Positions 8,271 through 16,900 of a stretch of 64,000 bases of DNA are shown one piece after another. The translations under genes were made by a program, and so were the position numbers. Under the pieces are notes generated by a model. The model was not told where the DNA came from, ran no database searches, and saw only the letters and a program-made list of their open reading frames with translations. Source of the stretch: Bacillota bacterium (GTDB taxonomy: Bacteria > Bacillota > Sulfobacillia > JAJYWN01 > JAJZPE01); assembly GCA_021787335.1 (NCBI GenBank), contig JAJYMC010000044.1:107900-171899 (forward strand), read 5' to 3'. The stretch's first letter is position 1; the number at the start of each line of letters is the position of its first letter.

Positions 8271-9275
8271 ATGTCATCAATGTCACCGAGGTCTTCAAAC
8301 ATGTCCCTGGTCTCCTCGATCAAGCGAATGAAGGTGCCCACCCCGTTCCCGGTCGGCCCGGTGAACGTGTACCTCATCCCGGGCGACCCGCTGACCCTGG
8401 TCGACGTGGGGCCCCTGACCCCTGAGGGCTGGGACGGGCTCCTGGCCGGCCTGGCCGAGCACGGGACGGACATCGCCGACATCCGGCAGGTTGTCGTCAC
8501 CCATCCGCACGAGGACCATTGCGGTCAGGTCGCCCGGGTGGTCGAGGCCAGCGGGGCGGAGGTCGTCGTCCACCCCGGGGCCAGGAACTTCTTCGAACAC
8601 CACGAAGAGTTTTGGCGGTACCGCCAGGAGAGCTTTCGGCCGCTGATGCGGACCATGGGCGTCCCCGAGGACATCCAGGCCATCGCGGCCAAGGTCAATG
8701 AACTCTTGGCCCATTACGGCCAGACGGTGCGCGTCGACCGTTGCCCCGAGGAGGGGGAGACCGTCCGCACCGGCGTGGGAGACTTCACGGTCCTCCACAC
8801 CCCGGGCCACTCGGCGGCCGCGCTCTGCCTGTGGCGGCCGCAGGACAGGCTCCTCATCGCCGGCGACACGCTGCTCAAGGACATCTCCTCGAACGCCCTG
8901 ATGGAGCCGGGGGACGGCGAGAATGGCGGCGAGTACCGCAGCCTGGCCACCTACCTCGAGACCCTGCGGCGTCTGGAGGGGATGGACCTCGCGGTCATCC
9001 TGCCGGGACACGGGGAGGCCATCCACGACCACCGGCGGGTCATCCGGTCCCGTTTCGCCTTCCACGAAGTCAGGAAAGACGCCATCATGAGCCTCATCGC
9101 CGGCTCGACGGTCACAGTCTTCCAGGTCTGCCAGGGCCTCTTCCCGGACCTCGGTCCGGGCGGGCTCTTCCTGGGGCTGTCCGAAGCCTTCGGACACCTC
9201 CAGGTCCTCGAGGGTGAGGGCCGTCTGATCCGTGATCCTGACGGCGGGACGTTCACCTTCCGACGCGCGGGTTGA
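8271..9275 (+). CDS. MBL-fold metallo-hydrolase
   Basis: This 334-residue metallo-beta-lactamase-fold protein has the metal motif THPHEDHCGQ (HxHxDH), then LHTPGHSAAALCLW, then LIAGDTLL and a C-terminal LPGHGEAIHDH. The layout resembles glyoxalase II and the LACTB2/thioesterase-like MBL proteins often found in acyl-CoA operons, so thioester hydrolysis is plausible. The start is ambiguous. ATG 8271 and ATG 8301 (residue 11) each have a GAGGTC-type ribosome-binding site in a short self-similar leader, and the shorter form starts at the conserved region. It sits between the TetR and SCP2 genes in the same orientation. Confidence 0.86.
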   Translation: MSSMSPRSSNMSLVSSIKRMKVPTPFPVGPVNVYLIPGDPLTLVDVGPLTPEGWDGLLAGLAEHGTDIADIRQVVVTHPHEDHCGQVARVVEASGAEVVVHPGARNFFEHHEEFWRYRQESFRPLMRTMGVPEDIQAIAAKVNELLAHYGQTVRVDRCPEEGETVRTGVGDFTVLHTPGHSAAALCLWRPQDRLLIAGDTLLKDISSNALMEPGDGENGGEYRSLATYLETLRRLEGMDLAVILPGHGEAIHDHRRVIRSRFAFHEVRKDAIMSLIAGSTVTVFQVCQGLFPDLGPGGLFLGLSEAFGHLQVLEGEGRLIRDPDGGTFTFRRAG

Positions 9276-9328
9276 AGACCCCGGCCTGAAGAGGCATGGG
9301 GCATAAATGATGGGAGGGAATCGATAAC

Positions 9329-9652
9329 ATGGCTACGACCCGAGAGATCATCGCCGAGATGGAGAAAAGGCTCGCCGCGAGCCCGGCGAAGCTGCAGGGG
9401 ATCAACGCGGTGTATCAGTTCACCCTGACCGGTGACGATGGCGGCAACTGGCAGGTCAAGGTCGAGGGCGGCAAGGCGACGTTCAGCGAGGGCACCCCGG
9501 ACAAGGCCAACTGCATCATCACCATGAGCTCGGCCGACTTCAAGGAAATGGTGGGCGGCAAGCTCAACGCTACGGCCGCCTTCATGAGCGGGCGCCTGCG
9601 CATCGCCGGCGACATGGCCCTGGCCATGAAGCTCCAGGCCATCGTCAGCTGA
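9329..9652 (+). CDS. SCP2 sterol-binding domain protein
   Basis: This 107-residue protein is a single SCP2 domain: VYQFTLTGDDGGNWQVKVEGG, then NCIITMSSADFKEMVGGKLN and a C-terminal AFMSGRLRIAGDMALAMKL. SCP2 domains bind lipids or acyl-CoAs in a hydrophobic tunnel and often accompany beta-oxidation enzymes. Here it would shuttle or buffer the acyl-CoA intermediates. A GGGAGGG ribosome-binding site precedes the ATG at 9329. A strong hairpin follows in the 75-bp gap before the SDR gene. Confidence 0.9.
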   Translation: MATTREIIAEMEKRLAASPAKLQGINAVYQFTLTGDDGGNWQVKVEGGKATFSEGTPDKANCIITMSSADFKEMVGGKLNATAAFMSGRLRIAGDMALAMKLQAIVS

Positions 9653-9676
9653 GGCGGAGGACCAGAGAAGAAGGGC

Positions 9677-9710
9677 GGCCGGCCCCGGATGGGGCCGGCC
9701 GGACATGTCC
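9677..9710 (+). other. Intra-operon hairpin plus palindrome
   Basis: A perfect 10-bp stem (GGCCGGCCCC / GGGGCCGGCC, loop GGAT, 9677-9700) is followed directly by the palindrome GGACATGTCC (9701-9710). There is no U-run, so it is not a standard terminator. It could be an mRNA-stability or processing element that sets SCP2 expression against the genes downstream. Confidence 0.5.
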
Positions 9711-9727
9711 GAACGGGAGGGATCTAG

Positions 9728-10552
9728 ATGTTTTCCCTCGCGGGTAAGGTGGCCCTGGTGACCGGCGGCTCCCGCGGTCTGGGCCGGGCCGACGCCCTGG
9801 CCCTGGCCAGGGCGGGGGCCGACGTGGTCATCACCGACATCCTCATCGAGAGCCGGCAGGACGAGGGGACCGACCGCTATGGGCCGCTGGCCCAGATCAT
9901 GCGCTCGGGCAACGTCGTCTACACCGAGAAGACGGCCGAAGAGATACGGGCGATGGGGCGCCGCTCCTTCGCCATGCGCATGGACGTCACCGACCCGGCC
10001 CAGATCCGGGAGGTCTTCGCTCGGGTCAAGGAGGAGCTGGGCGGGATCCACATCCTGGTCAACAACGCGGCCACCCTGGACCACGTCGGCCAGATCGAGA
10101 ACCAGGGCGACGAGTACTGGGAACGGGACCTGAGGGTCAACCTGACCGGCTCGTTCAACTGCGCCAAGGCCGTCTGGCCGATCATGAAGGAGCAGAACTG
10201 GGGCCGGGTCATCAACATGGCCTCGGTCGCCGGGACCCTCGGCGGGTTCGGCCAGGCCAGTTACTCGGCGACCAAGATGGCCCTCATCGGCCTCACCAGG
10301 ACACTGGCCCTTGAGGGGGCGCGCTTCAACATCAACGCCAACGCCATCGTCCCCGGGGTCATCGCCACGGAGGCCTTCAATTTCACGAACCCGAAGATGC
10401 GGGAGCGGATGATCGCCCGGACGGCCTTCAAGCGCCCCGGCGAGCCGGACGACATCGCCCACGCCATCGTCTTCCTGTGCAGCGAGGAAGCCAAGTATAT
10501 CACCGGCGTCGCCCTCAACGTCTCGGGCGGCATCGAACTATTCACGTTCTAA
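9728..10552 (+). CDS. SDR family oxidoreductase
   Basis: This 274-residue classical short-chain dehydrogenase has GGSRGLGRA for the NAD(P) loop, NNAATL, and the catalytic YSATK with a preceding serine. It ends GGIELFTF. Between strand 2 (ADVVITDI) and helix C it has an extra segment of roughly 25-30 residues, including RQDEGTDRYGPLAQIMRSGN, not present in FabG. Its place between SCP2 and thiolase suggests a 3-hydroxyacyl-CoA dehydrogenase step. A GGGAGGG ribosome-binding site precedes the ATG. Confidence 0.9.
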   Translation: MFSLAGKVALVTGGSRGLGRADALALARAGADVVITDILIESRQDEGTDRYGPLAQIMRSGNVVYTEKTAEEIRAMGRRSFAMRMDVTDPAQIREVFARVKEELGGIHILVNNAATLDHVGQIENQGDEYWERDLRVNLTGSFNCAKAVWPIMKEQNWGRVINMASVAGTLGGFGQASYSATKMALIGLTRTLALEGARFNINANAIVPGVIATEAFNFTNPKMRERMIARTAFKRPGEPDDIAHAIVFLCSEEAKYITGVALNVSGGIELFTF

Positions 10553-10570
10553 CTCAAGGAGGTGCAGCGG

Positions 10571-11713
10571 ATGGCAACTGACGCTTACATCGTCGAGGCC
10601 CTGCGGACGCCGTTCGGACGGCGGCGCGGGACGCTCTCCCAGACCCGCGCCGACGAGCTGGCCGGCCTGGCCCTGCGGCGTCTGGTCGACCGGGCCGGGG
10701 TCGACCCGGCCGAGGTCGAGGACGTCATCATGGGCTGCGTCACGCCCATCGGCGAGCAGGGGTTCAACGTCGGGCGTGTGGCGACCCTGATCGCCGGCTT
10801 CCCGGTGGAGGTCCCAGGGGTCCAGATCAACCGGATGTGCGGCTCCGCCCAGCAGGCGGTCAACTTCGCCGCCCAGGAGATAATGTCGGGCCAGATGGAC
10901 CTGGCCATCGGCGGAGGCGTCGAGGCCATGAGCCGGGTGGCCATGGGCTCCGACGGCGGGGAGTTCAGCTCGAAGCTGACCGATAAGTACCTCATGGTCC
11001 CGCAGGGCATCTCGGCCGAGATGATCGCCGACAAGTGGGAGTTCACCCGGGAAGACCTCGACCGGTTCTCGCTGGAGAGCCACCGGAAGGCCGCCGCGGC
11101 GCAGGACGCCGGCCGATTGGACGCCGAGCTGACGCCGGTCGAGACGACCTTCGATGGCCAACCGGTGACCCTCAGCCGCGATGAGGGCATCCGGCGCGAG
11201 ACCTCCCTGGAGAAGATGGCCACCCTGCAGCCCGCCTTCAAGACGGATGGCAAGATCACCGCGGCCAACTCCAGCCAGATCTCCGACGGCGCGGCCATGG
11301 TCCTTCTGGCCTCGGAGAAGAAGGCGAGCGCCCTCGGCCTGAAGCCGAAGGCGCGCGTGGTGGCGACGGCCGTCGTCGGGGTCGACCCGACGATCATGCT
11401 CACCGGCCCGATCCCGGCCACCGCCAAGGTCCTTAAGAAGGCGGGGCTGAAGTTCGAGGACCTCGACCTCTACGAGGTCAACGAGGCCTTCGCCTCGGTT
11501 CCCCTGGCCTGGACCAAGGAATATCATGCCGACCCGGCCAAGCTGAACGTCAACGGCGGGGCCATCGCCCTCGGCCATCCGCTGGGAGCCAGCGGCGCCC
11601 GGCTGATCATGACCCTGGCCTATGAACTCGAGCGGCGCAAGGCCCGTTACGGCCTGGTGACCATGTGCATCGGCCTCGGTCTGGGCACGGCGACGATCAT
11701 CGAGAGGGTCTAG
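10571..11713 (+). CDS. Thiolase family acetyl-CoA acyltransferase
   Basis: This 380-residue thiolase has the nucleophile Cys90 in [10 protein letters not shown], the [17 protein letters not shown] histidine block and the C-terminal Cys366 in MCIGLGLG. The chosen start is ATG 10571, eight bases after AAGGAGG; an upstream in-frame GTG lies inside the ribosome-binding site. It is the last gene of the operon and would perform the thiolytic cleavage of the beta-ketoacyl-CoA. It converges with a small gene on the other strand only 2 bp away, and no terminator hairpin is visible between them. Confidence 0.93.
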   Translation: MATDAYIVEALRTPFGRRRGTLSQTRADELAGLALRRLVDRAGVDPAEVEDVIMGCVTPIGEQGFNVGRVATLIAGFPVEVPGVQINRMCGSAQQAVNFAAQEIMSGQMDLAIGGGVEAMSRVAMGSDGGEFSSKLTDKYLMVPQGISAEMIADKWEFTREDLDRFSLESHRKAAAAQDAGRLDAELTPVETTFDGQPVTLSRDEGIRRETSLEKMATLQPAFKTDGKITAANSSQISDGAAMVLLASEKKASALGLKPKARVVATAVVGVDPTIMLTGPIPATAKVLKKAGLKFEDLDLYEVNEAFASVPLAWTKEYHADPAKLNVNGGAIALGHPLGASGARLIMTLAYELERRKARYGLVTMCIGLGLGTATIIERV

Positions 11714-11715
11714 GC

Positions 11716-11955
11716 TCAGTAACCGAACGACCGGCCGAGCTCGCGGCGGCCGGCGTCGGTGAGGACGTAAAGCCCGTCGGCCACCGCGGCGACGAGCCCC
11801 ATCGCCTTCAGCTCGTCGAGGAGGGCGGTCAGCTCGGCCAGGTCCTTGATGGGCACGTAGTCGCGAAGGAGGGCCGCCGTCCAGCGGCGGTTGCCTCCGC
11901 CGATCATCCCGTGAAGGACTGACAGGCGGCGCTCTTCGAGCGTCGGGGTGCTCAC
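11716..11955 (-). CDS. Small winged-helix-like protein of unknown function
   Basis: The 79-residue product begins at a GTG about 11 bases after AAGGAG; a GTG four codons upstream is too close to that site. It reads LEERRLSVLHGMIGGGNRRW, then a helix with LLDELKAMGLV and a hairpin-like DGLYVLTDAGRRELGR. That order of helices with a C-terminal beta-wing is typical of a compact winged-helix DNA-binding domain of the PadR/MarR kind. I do not recognise a named family. It is transcribed towards the thiolase gene and may regulate one of the flanking operons, which is conjecture. Confidence 0.6.
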   Translation of the reverse strand: MSTPTLEERRLSVLHGMIGGGNRRWTAALLRDYVPIKDLAELTALLDELKAMGLVAAVADGLYVLTDAGRRELGRSFGY

Positions 11956-12090
11956 GAGAAAATACACTCCTTCGGTTTTGGGCAGCGTATTGTAGAGCGG
12001 GACCCGCGTCGGCCGGGTTGCCGCCGCGGGTCTCAGACTTCGCCGGGCGCGGGCGGCCTACCTGCACCGGCGGCGCGAGGAGGAGTCCGG

Positions 12091-13095
12091 GTGCCCGGTC
12101 TGTTCTCGCCCCTGACCGTGAAGGGGCTGACGTTCGCCAGCCGGATCGTCATGCCGCCGATGGCCAACAACATGGCCCCGCCCGACGGTAGCGTGACCGA
12201 CCGCCACATCGAGCACTACACGGCGCGGGCGGGGCACGACGTCGCCCTGATCATGGTCGAGCACTCGTATGTCCGCCGCGATGGCCGGGCAGGCGAGCGC
12301 CAACTGGGCATCTACGACGATGCGCTGGTCCCGGGTCTGCGTCGGTTGGCCACCGCCATCAAGGCGGCCGGTTCGCTGGTCGGCATCCAGATCACCCATT
12401 GTGGCAGCCGGACCACCGAGGCGGTCATCGGGCGACGTCCGCGCGGCCCGTCCGACGTCATCGTCCCAGGCGACAAAGAGGCCCCCGACCCCTTTCCCGC
12501 CGAGGAACTGCCGGATATCGTCAGGGCCTTCGGGGCGGCGGCGGTCCGGGCGGTCGAGGCCGGCTTTGACCTGGTGCAGATCCACGGGGCCCACGGCTAC
12601 CTGTTGAACCAGTTCATGTCTCCGTACACGAACCACCGCGACGACGAATACGGGGGCAGCCCCGCCAATCGCCTGCGGCTACCCCTCGAGGTGGTCGACG
12701 AGCTCCGGCGGCGGGTCGGTCCAGACTACTGCCTGTCATACCGCCTCGGTTCCGACGACATGCTCGAAGGCGGGCTGCACCTGGCCAACGCCCAGTGCGC
12801 CACGCCGCACCTGGTGGCCAAGGGGATCGACCTCATCGATGTCTCCGGCGGCCTCCTCGGGTCACGGCCGCCGCATCTCCAGGGGCAGGTCGGCTACTTC
12901 GTCCCGCTGGCCGAGGGGATCAAGGCGATCACCGGGGTGCCGGTCTGCGTGGCCGGCGGGATAACCAACCCCGAATATGCCGACAAGATCATCCGGGAGG
13001 GACGGACGGACCTCGTCGCCGTGGGACGGGCGCTCCTGGCCGACCAGGCCTGGGCCCGCCGGGCGAGGGAGGCGGTCGGTGGGCGGCCGGGGTGA
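12091..13095 (+). CDS. NADH:flavin oxidoreductase, Old Yellow Enzyme family
   Basis: This 334-residue TIM-barrel FMN enzyme has an N-terminal FSPLTVKGLTFASRIVMPPM and the hallmark HGAHGYLLNQFMSP followed by NHRDDEYGGSPANRLRLPLE. Its C-terminal FMN-phosphate region is VAVGRALLADQAW. There is no C-terminal Fe-S/FAD extension, so it is the short form rather than the 2,4-dienoyl-CoA reductase form. It would reduce an activated C=C bond with NAD(P)H. The GTG start at 12091 follows GGAGGAG. It stands alone, ended by a strong terminator, but its location suggests a link with the acyl-CoA genes. Confidence 0.92.
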   Translation: MPGLFSPLTVKGLTFASRIVMPPMANNMAPPDGSVTDRHIEHYTARAGHDVALIMVEHSYVRRDGRAGERQLGIYDDALVPGLRRLATAIKAAGSLVGIQITHCGSRTTEAVIGRRPRGPSDVIVPGDKEAPDPFPAEELPDIVRAFGAAAVRAVEAGFDLVQIHGAHGYLLNQFMSPYTNHRDDEYGGSPANRLRLPLEVVDELRRRVGPDYCLSYRLGSDDMLEGGLHLANAQCATPHLVAKGIDLIDVSGGLLGSRPPHLQGQVGYFVPLAEGIKAITGVPVCVAGGITNPEYADKIIREGRTDLVAVGRALLADQAWARRAREAVGGRPG

Positions 13096-13106
13096 GGGCG
13101 CCAAAC

Positions 13107-13140
13107 GGGCCCCGCGCTGTATGGCGCGGGGCCCTTTCGT
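13107..13140 (+). terminator. Rho-independent terminator after the OYE gene
   Basis: A perfect 11-bp stem GGGCCCCGCGC / GCGCGGGGCCC with a 6-base loop is followed by TTTCGT. Confidence 0.85.
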
Positions 13141-13170
13141 CGTCCGCCGGCGGGGTTTGACCCGATCGGC

Positions 13171-15069
13171 CTAGGTCACCGGGTGCAGCTCGTGCTGGTG
13201 CCGGTGGGAGACCTCAGCCCGGCCGCCATAAAGGTCGTCGGCGATGTCGTCCAGGCCCAGCTGCTCAAGACGCTTCTGGCTGGGTTTGCCGGTGGTCAGA
13301 TCCCAGTCCATGACCTCGAAGTAGTCCTCGACCAGCCGCTCGATGTCCACGGTGACGCCGGCCAGCGGCCCTTCGGTGAGCGGGGGACGCCCGACGATGC
13401 GTCCGGGGATGCGCCATTCCCGGGAGTTGACTCCTTCCCTGAGGTTGAAGGCCTGGCGGAGGTTCTCGATCCGCTCGCCGATGCTGAGCAGCTCGCCCAT
13501 GCTCCAGTCGCGGCCGGTGACCGCGGTCAGGAAGGCCGGCATGGAGTGGTAGTCGATGCTCAGGAAGGAGAACATGCAGATCCCGACGTTGTTGACGACG
13601 TGCATGAGGTTGGACATGGCCCGGTGGTCCTCGCCGCGACCCTGGAAGTTGCGGCGGTCGCGTTGCGGGATATCGAACCCGGGCGGGACCATGCCCTCCG
13701 AGCCCTGGGTGTGGCGGGCCGGGGTGGGGTCGGTGGCGTAGGTCGTGCCCATCGCCGGGTCGAAGCGCGGGTCGTGCATCGGCACTTCCTGACCGCCCAC
13801 CTGGATGGCGTACTTCTCGGCCCCCCGTCCTATCTTCTCGGCGGCGCGCTTGGTGCCGTCGGCCAGGATGGCGCCGAAGCCCTCGCGGCGGCCCATCTTC
13901 TCGAGGAGCTTGATGATCGTTGCGTGGTCGCCCCAGCGCAGCTCGAGGCCGTCTGTGTCCTTCTGGTCGATGATCCCTTCTTCGAAGAGGTTGATGGCGA
14001 AAGCGATGGTGCTCCCGGCCGAGATGGTGTCCAGGCCGTAGAGGTTACAGAGGTGGTTGGCCTTGATGATCGACTCCAGGTTGTCGTTGCCGCACATGGC
14101 CCCGAAGGTGCCGAGGGTCTCATATTCGGGCTTGTGGGTCTGATCGACCTTGTAGGGCCCGTCGGTCACGGAGACGATGCCGCCGCAACCGATGGGGCAG
14201 CGCCAGCAGCCGTAGCCCTTGATCTCATGCTTGTGGAGGGCGTCGCCGCCGATCTTGGCCGCCCCCGGCAGGGCCTGGGTGCCGGCCGCCGACCAGTTCC
14301 TGATCGGGGTGTCGCCGCCGGCCACCAGGGCCTCGACCAGCCCCGCGGTCCCGAAGTTGTGGAGGACGTCGTAAAGCGGTCCGCCCAGGCGGGCCAGGTA
14401 GAACTGGCGGAGTTCGGCGGCCTTCTCCGGGTCGGCCAGGGGGATCTTCTTCGTCCCGCGGGCGGCGACGGCCTTGAGGTTCTTCGAGCCCATCACCGCG
14501 CCGAGACCTGAGCGCCCGGCGGCCCGCCCGAGGTCGTTGATGACGCAGGCGATGAGGGACTTCTGCTCACCGGCCGGGCCGATGCAGGCGACGGCCGTGT
14601 CCTTGCCCATCTCCTTGCGAATGATGCCCTCGGTCTCATGGGTGTCGAGCCCCCACAGGCTGTCGGCCTCGCGGATCTCGGCCCGCCCGTCTTCGATGGC
14701 CAGATAGACCGGGCGCGAGGCCTTGCCGGTGACGATGACCCCGTCATAGCCGGCCATCTTGAGGACGGGTCCGAAATCGCCGCCGCTGTTGGCGTCGCCC
14801 CATCCCCCGGTCAGTGGGGATCTGCCGACCGCCTCATACCTCGAGCTGACGATGGCCGGGGTCCCGGTCAAAGGTCCCGTGATGAGGCCAAAGACATTCT
14901 CCGGGCCGAGCGGGTCGGCGCCGGCCGGGATGAGGTCGTAAAGGAGCCGCGCCCCGATCCCATATCCGCCGAGGTACTTCAGAAGGAAGTCATCGTCGAG
15001 GGGTTCTTCGCGGGTCCGTCCCTTGGTCAAATCGGCGTAGAGAAGCTTTCCCATGTACCCTCCGTCCAT
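13171..15069 (-). CDS. Aldehyde ferredoxin oxidoreductase (tungsten/molybdopterin enzyme)
   Basis: This 632-residue AOR-family protein starts with GKLLYADLTKGRTREEPL and has LGGYGIGARLLYDL, the AGRSGLGAVMGSKNLKA motif and the [4Fe-4S] cysteines in GCWRCPIGCGG. The fourth cluster cysteine is likely in NNVGICMFSF. The family oxidises aldehydes, or reduces acids, with ferredoxin using a tungsto-bispterin cofactor. That supports an anaerobic physiology. Two starts are possible: ATG 15069, preceded by GGGGGTGG, or ATG 15054, five codons later, preceded by GGAGGG. No ferredoxin or pterin-synthesis gene is adjacent. The 5' end faces the protease gene across about 170 bp. Confidence 0.93.
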   Translation of the reverse strand: MDGGYMGKLLYADLTKGRTREEPLDDDFLLKYLGGYGIGARLLYDLIPAGADPLGPENVFGLITGPLTGTPAIVSSRYEAVGRSPLTGGWGDANSGGDFGPVLKMAGYDGVIVTGKASRPVYLAIEDGRAEIREADSLWGLDTHETEGIIRKEMGKDTAVACIGPAGEQKSLIACVINDLGRAAGRSGLGAVMGSKNLKAVAARGTKKIPLADPEKAAELRQFYLARLGGPLYDVLHNFGTAGLVEALVAGGDTPIRNWSAAGTQALPGAAKIGGDALHKHEIKGYGCWRCPIGCGGIVSVTDGPYKVDQTHKPEYETLGTFGAMCGNDNLESIIKANHLCNLYGLDTISAGSTIAFAINLFEEGIIDQKDTDGLELRWGDHATIIKLLEKMGRREGFGAILADGTKRAAEKIGRGAEKYAIQVGGQEVPMHDPRFDPAMGTTYATDPTPARHTQGSEGMVPPGFDIPQRDRRNFQGRGEDHRAMSNLMHVVNNVGICMFSFLSIDYHSMPAFLTAVTGRDWSMGELLSIGERIENLRQAFNLREGVNSREWRIPGRIVGRPPLTEGPLAGVTVDIERLVEDYFEVMDWDLTTGKPSQKRLEQLGLDDIADDLYGGRAEVSHRHQHELHPVT

Positions 15070-15243
15070 CGATCAACCACCCCCAGAAAGAGTGCCCGTT
15101 GGCCTGCCCGGTACGAGCCGGATGTCGATGGTATTCTCCCACCGACGGTCGGCGGCGTATTCCGGTGGTGGCTTGCTCGGCGGCGCGGTGGGCACACTTG
15201 AGCTTGGCGGCGAGCCGCCGGCGCACAAAGGCACGATGGGGGG

Positions 15244-16089
15244 ATGGCCGTGTTCGCCCAACTGATGAACATCATCTGGGTCGTCCTGTTGGTATGGACC
15301 TTCCTGTATCCCTGGGAGCGGCAGCGCCGCATCGAACGGGCGCGGTGGCGGCTTCTCCGGGAGCTCGAGGTGAAGCGCGGGACGCGCGTCATCACCATGA
15401 TCCATCGCCAGGAGGCCCTCAGCTTCCTCGGCTTCCCGCTGGCCCGTTACATCACCATCGAGGACTCGGAGATGGTCCTGCGGGCCATCCGCCTGACTCC
15501 GGCGGACATGCCCATCGACCTCATCCTGCACACCCCCGGCGGGCTCGTCCTGGCCGCGGAGCAGATCGCCCTGGCCATCCAGAAGCATCGCGGGAAGGTG
15601 ACCGTCTTCGTCCCGCACTACGCCATGTCCGGCGGCACCCTCCTGGCCCTGGCCGCCGACGAGATAGCGATGGACGATAATGCCGTCCTGGGGCCGGTGG
15701 ACCCGCAGATCGGCAGTTACCCGGCGGCCTCGATCCTCGAGGTGACGCGGATCAAGAAGACCGACGAGATCGATGACAAGACCCTCATCCTGGCCGACGT
15801 CTCGAGGAAGGCCATGCGCCAGGTCAAGGAGGCGGTCACCGACCTCCTGAAGAAGAAGCGCCCGGCCGATGAGGCCGAGCGCGTCGCCGACGAGTTGACC
15901 CGCGGGCAGTGGACCCACGATTATCCGATCACCACGGAGCAGTTGAAGGGGATGGACCTGCCGATAGCGGTCGGCCTGCCCCCGGAGGTCTATATGCTGA
16001 TGGACCTGTATCCCCAGCCGCAGCCCCGGCGGCCGTCGGTGCAGTATGTGCCAATCCCCTACGACGGGGACCAGGGCCGTAGGAAGTGA
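15244..16089 (+). CDS. Membrane-anchored ClpP-class serine protease (SDH_sah family)
   Basis: This 281-residue protein has one N-terminal membrane helix (LMNIIWVVLLVWTFLY), a short basic linker, then a ClpP/SppA-like crotonase-fold domain. It contains LILHTPGGLVLAAEQIA and the nucleophile Ser129 in HYAMSGGTLLALAADEI, followed by DDNAVLGPVDPQIG. This matches the serine dehydrogenase proteinase family (PF01972), presumed membrane-protein quality-control proteases. The C-terminus is basic and proline-rich. The ATG at 15244 abuts a run of G; GTG 15250 would have better spacing. It is a monocistronic gene divergent from AOR. Confidence 0.85.
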   Translation: MAVFAQLMNIIWVVLLVWTFLYPWERQRRIERARWRLLRELEVKRGTRVITMIHRQEALSFLGFPLARYITIEDSEMVLRAIRLTPADMPIDLILHTPGGLVLAAEQIALAIQKHRGKVTVFVPHYAMSGGTLLALAADEIAMDDNAVLGPVDPQIGSYPAASILEVTRIKKTDEIDDKTLILADVSRKAMRQVKEAVTDLLKKKRPADEAERVADELTRGQWTHDYPITTEQLKGMDLPIAVGLPPEVYMLMDLYPQPQPRRPSVQYVPIPYDGDQGRRK

Positions 16090-16097
16090 CGGGGACC

Positions 16098-16292
16098 TCA
16101 CATCCTCGCGGCGGGTCGGCTCCGTCTCCAGCCCACAAGATAGAACCCGGCGATGCCGGCCAGCATGGAGACGAGGAAGAACGGACTCCCTTCCCTGACG
16201 GCGTTCAGGGCCAGCGCGATGACGAGCGGCAGGTAGACCCCGATGAGCGTGGCGACGAGGCGCCGGTCGGGCGGCGCCCGGTTTCCCCGCGG
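16098..16292 (-). other. In-frame two-helix membrane segment directly after the GNAT stop codon
   Basis: Immediately downstream of the GNAT TGA, and in the same frame, 64 codons remain open to the next TGA. They read like real coding sequence: two hydrophobic helices (VATLIGVYLPLVIALALNAV and FFLVSMLAGIAGFYLVGW) followed by the basic tail RRSRPAARM. No ATG, GTG or TTG lies upstream of the first helix. It could be a separate gene with a rare start, a read-through extension of the acetyltransferase, or half of a gene broken by a nonsense mutation or sequencing error. Confidence 0.5.
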
Positions 16293-16820
16293 TCAGAGGT
16301 TTCTGACCATCATCACCTCGTCGTGGGACGGGCCGCCCCACGGGTCATCCAGGCCGCCGCGCAGGCGGCCGTATTCGTTGAAACGGCAGGCTCGGAAGAA
16401 GGCCTCGGCCGGCGTGCCGCCGCGGACGCTGACCGTCAGCAGGCGGGCCTGCCGTTGACGGGCGGCGGCGCTCGCCCCTTCGACGAGCGCCCGGCCGACC
16501 CCCCGCCGCTGCCACGGACCACCGACGGCGAGGTCGTCAAGGGAGGCCCGATGAGCGCGCTCCGACGAGCGGGTGTGGAAGGCCAGGAGGACATGGCCGA
16601 CCACATGCCCTCCGAGGGTGGCCACCAGCCTGAGCTCTCGTCCGGTGGCGCCTCGGTCCAGACCGCTCTGGACGGAGGCCACCACGTCGAGCACCGGGCG
16701 GTGAGGGAAGAGGTGGTCCCTCAGGTCGACGGCGTCTTCGATGCGGATGGGGCGTACGGTCAGGCCGGCTGGCGAATCAGGTCCGGTGGGGAGATGGCGG
16801 CCGTCTGTGGGTGAGTTCAT
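16293..16820 (-). CDS. GNAT family N-acetyltransferase
   Basis: This 175-residue GNAT protein has LTVRPIRIEDAVDLRDHLF at the N-terminus, strand 4 LDDLAVGGPWQ followed by the acetyl-CoA pyrophosphate loop RRGVGRALVEGA, and the closing AEAFFRACRFNEYGRL. The substrate is unknown. The start is an ATG at 16820. The stop is followed in the same frame by a membrane segment (16098-16292), so a membrane-attached acetyltransferase is possible. It is divergent from the TPR gene, with about 80 bp between them for both promoters. Confidence 0.85.
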   Translation of the reverse strand: MNSPTDGRHLPTGPDSPAGLTVRPIRIEDAVDLRDHLFPHRPVLDVVASVQSGLDRGATGRELRLVATLGGHVVGHVLLAFHTRSSERAHRASLDDLAVGGPWQRRGVGRALVEGASAAARQRQARLLTVSVRGGTPAEAFFRACRFNEYGRLRGGLDDPWGGPSHDEVMMVRNL

Positions 16821-16900
16821 TGTCTGACCCTCCGCAGCTTCCCAAAAGACCCTCCAGCGTGCTAAAATGAAACGACTATGAGTTCACGGAGGAATCGACG

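Noticed and set aside
8951..12067. Two ~500-codon minus-strand open frames opposite SDR and thiolase
   Set aside because: Shadow frames of GC-rich coding DNA; they cross several genuine genes and intergenic sites.
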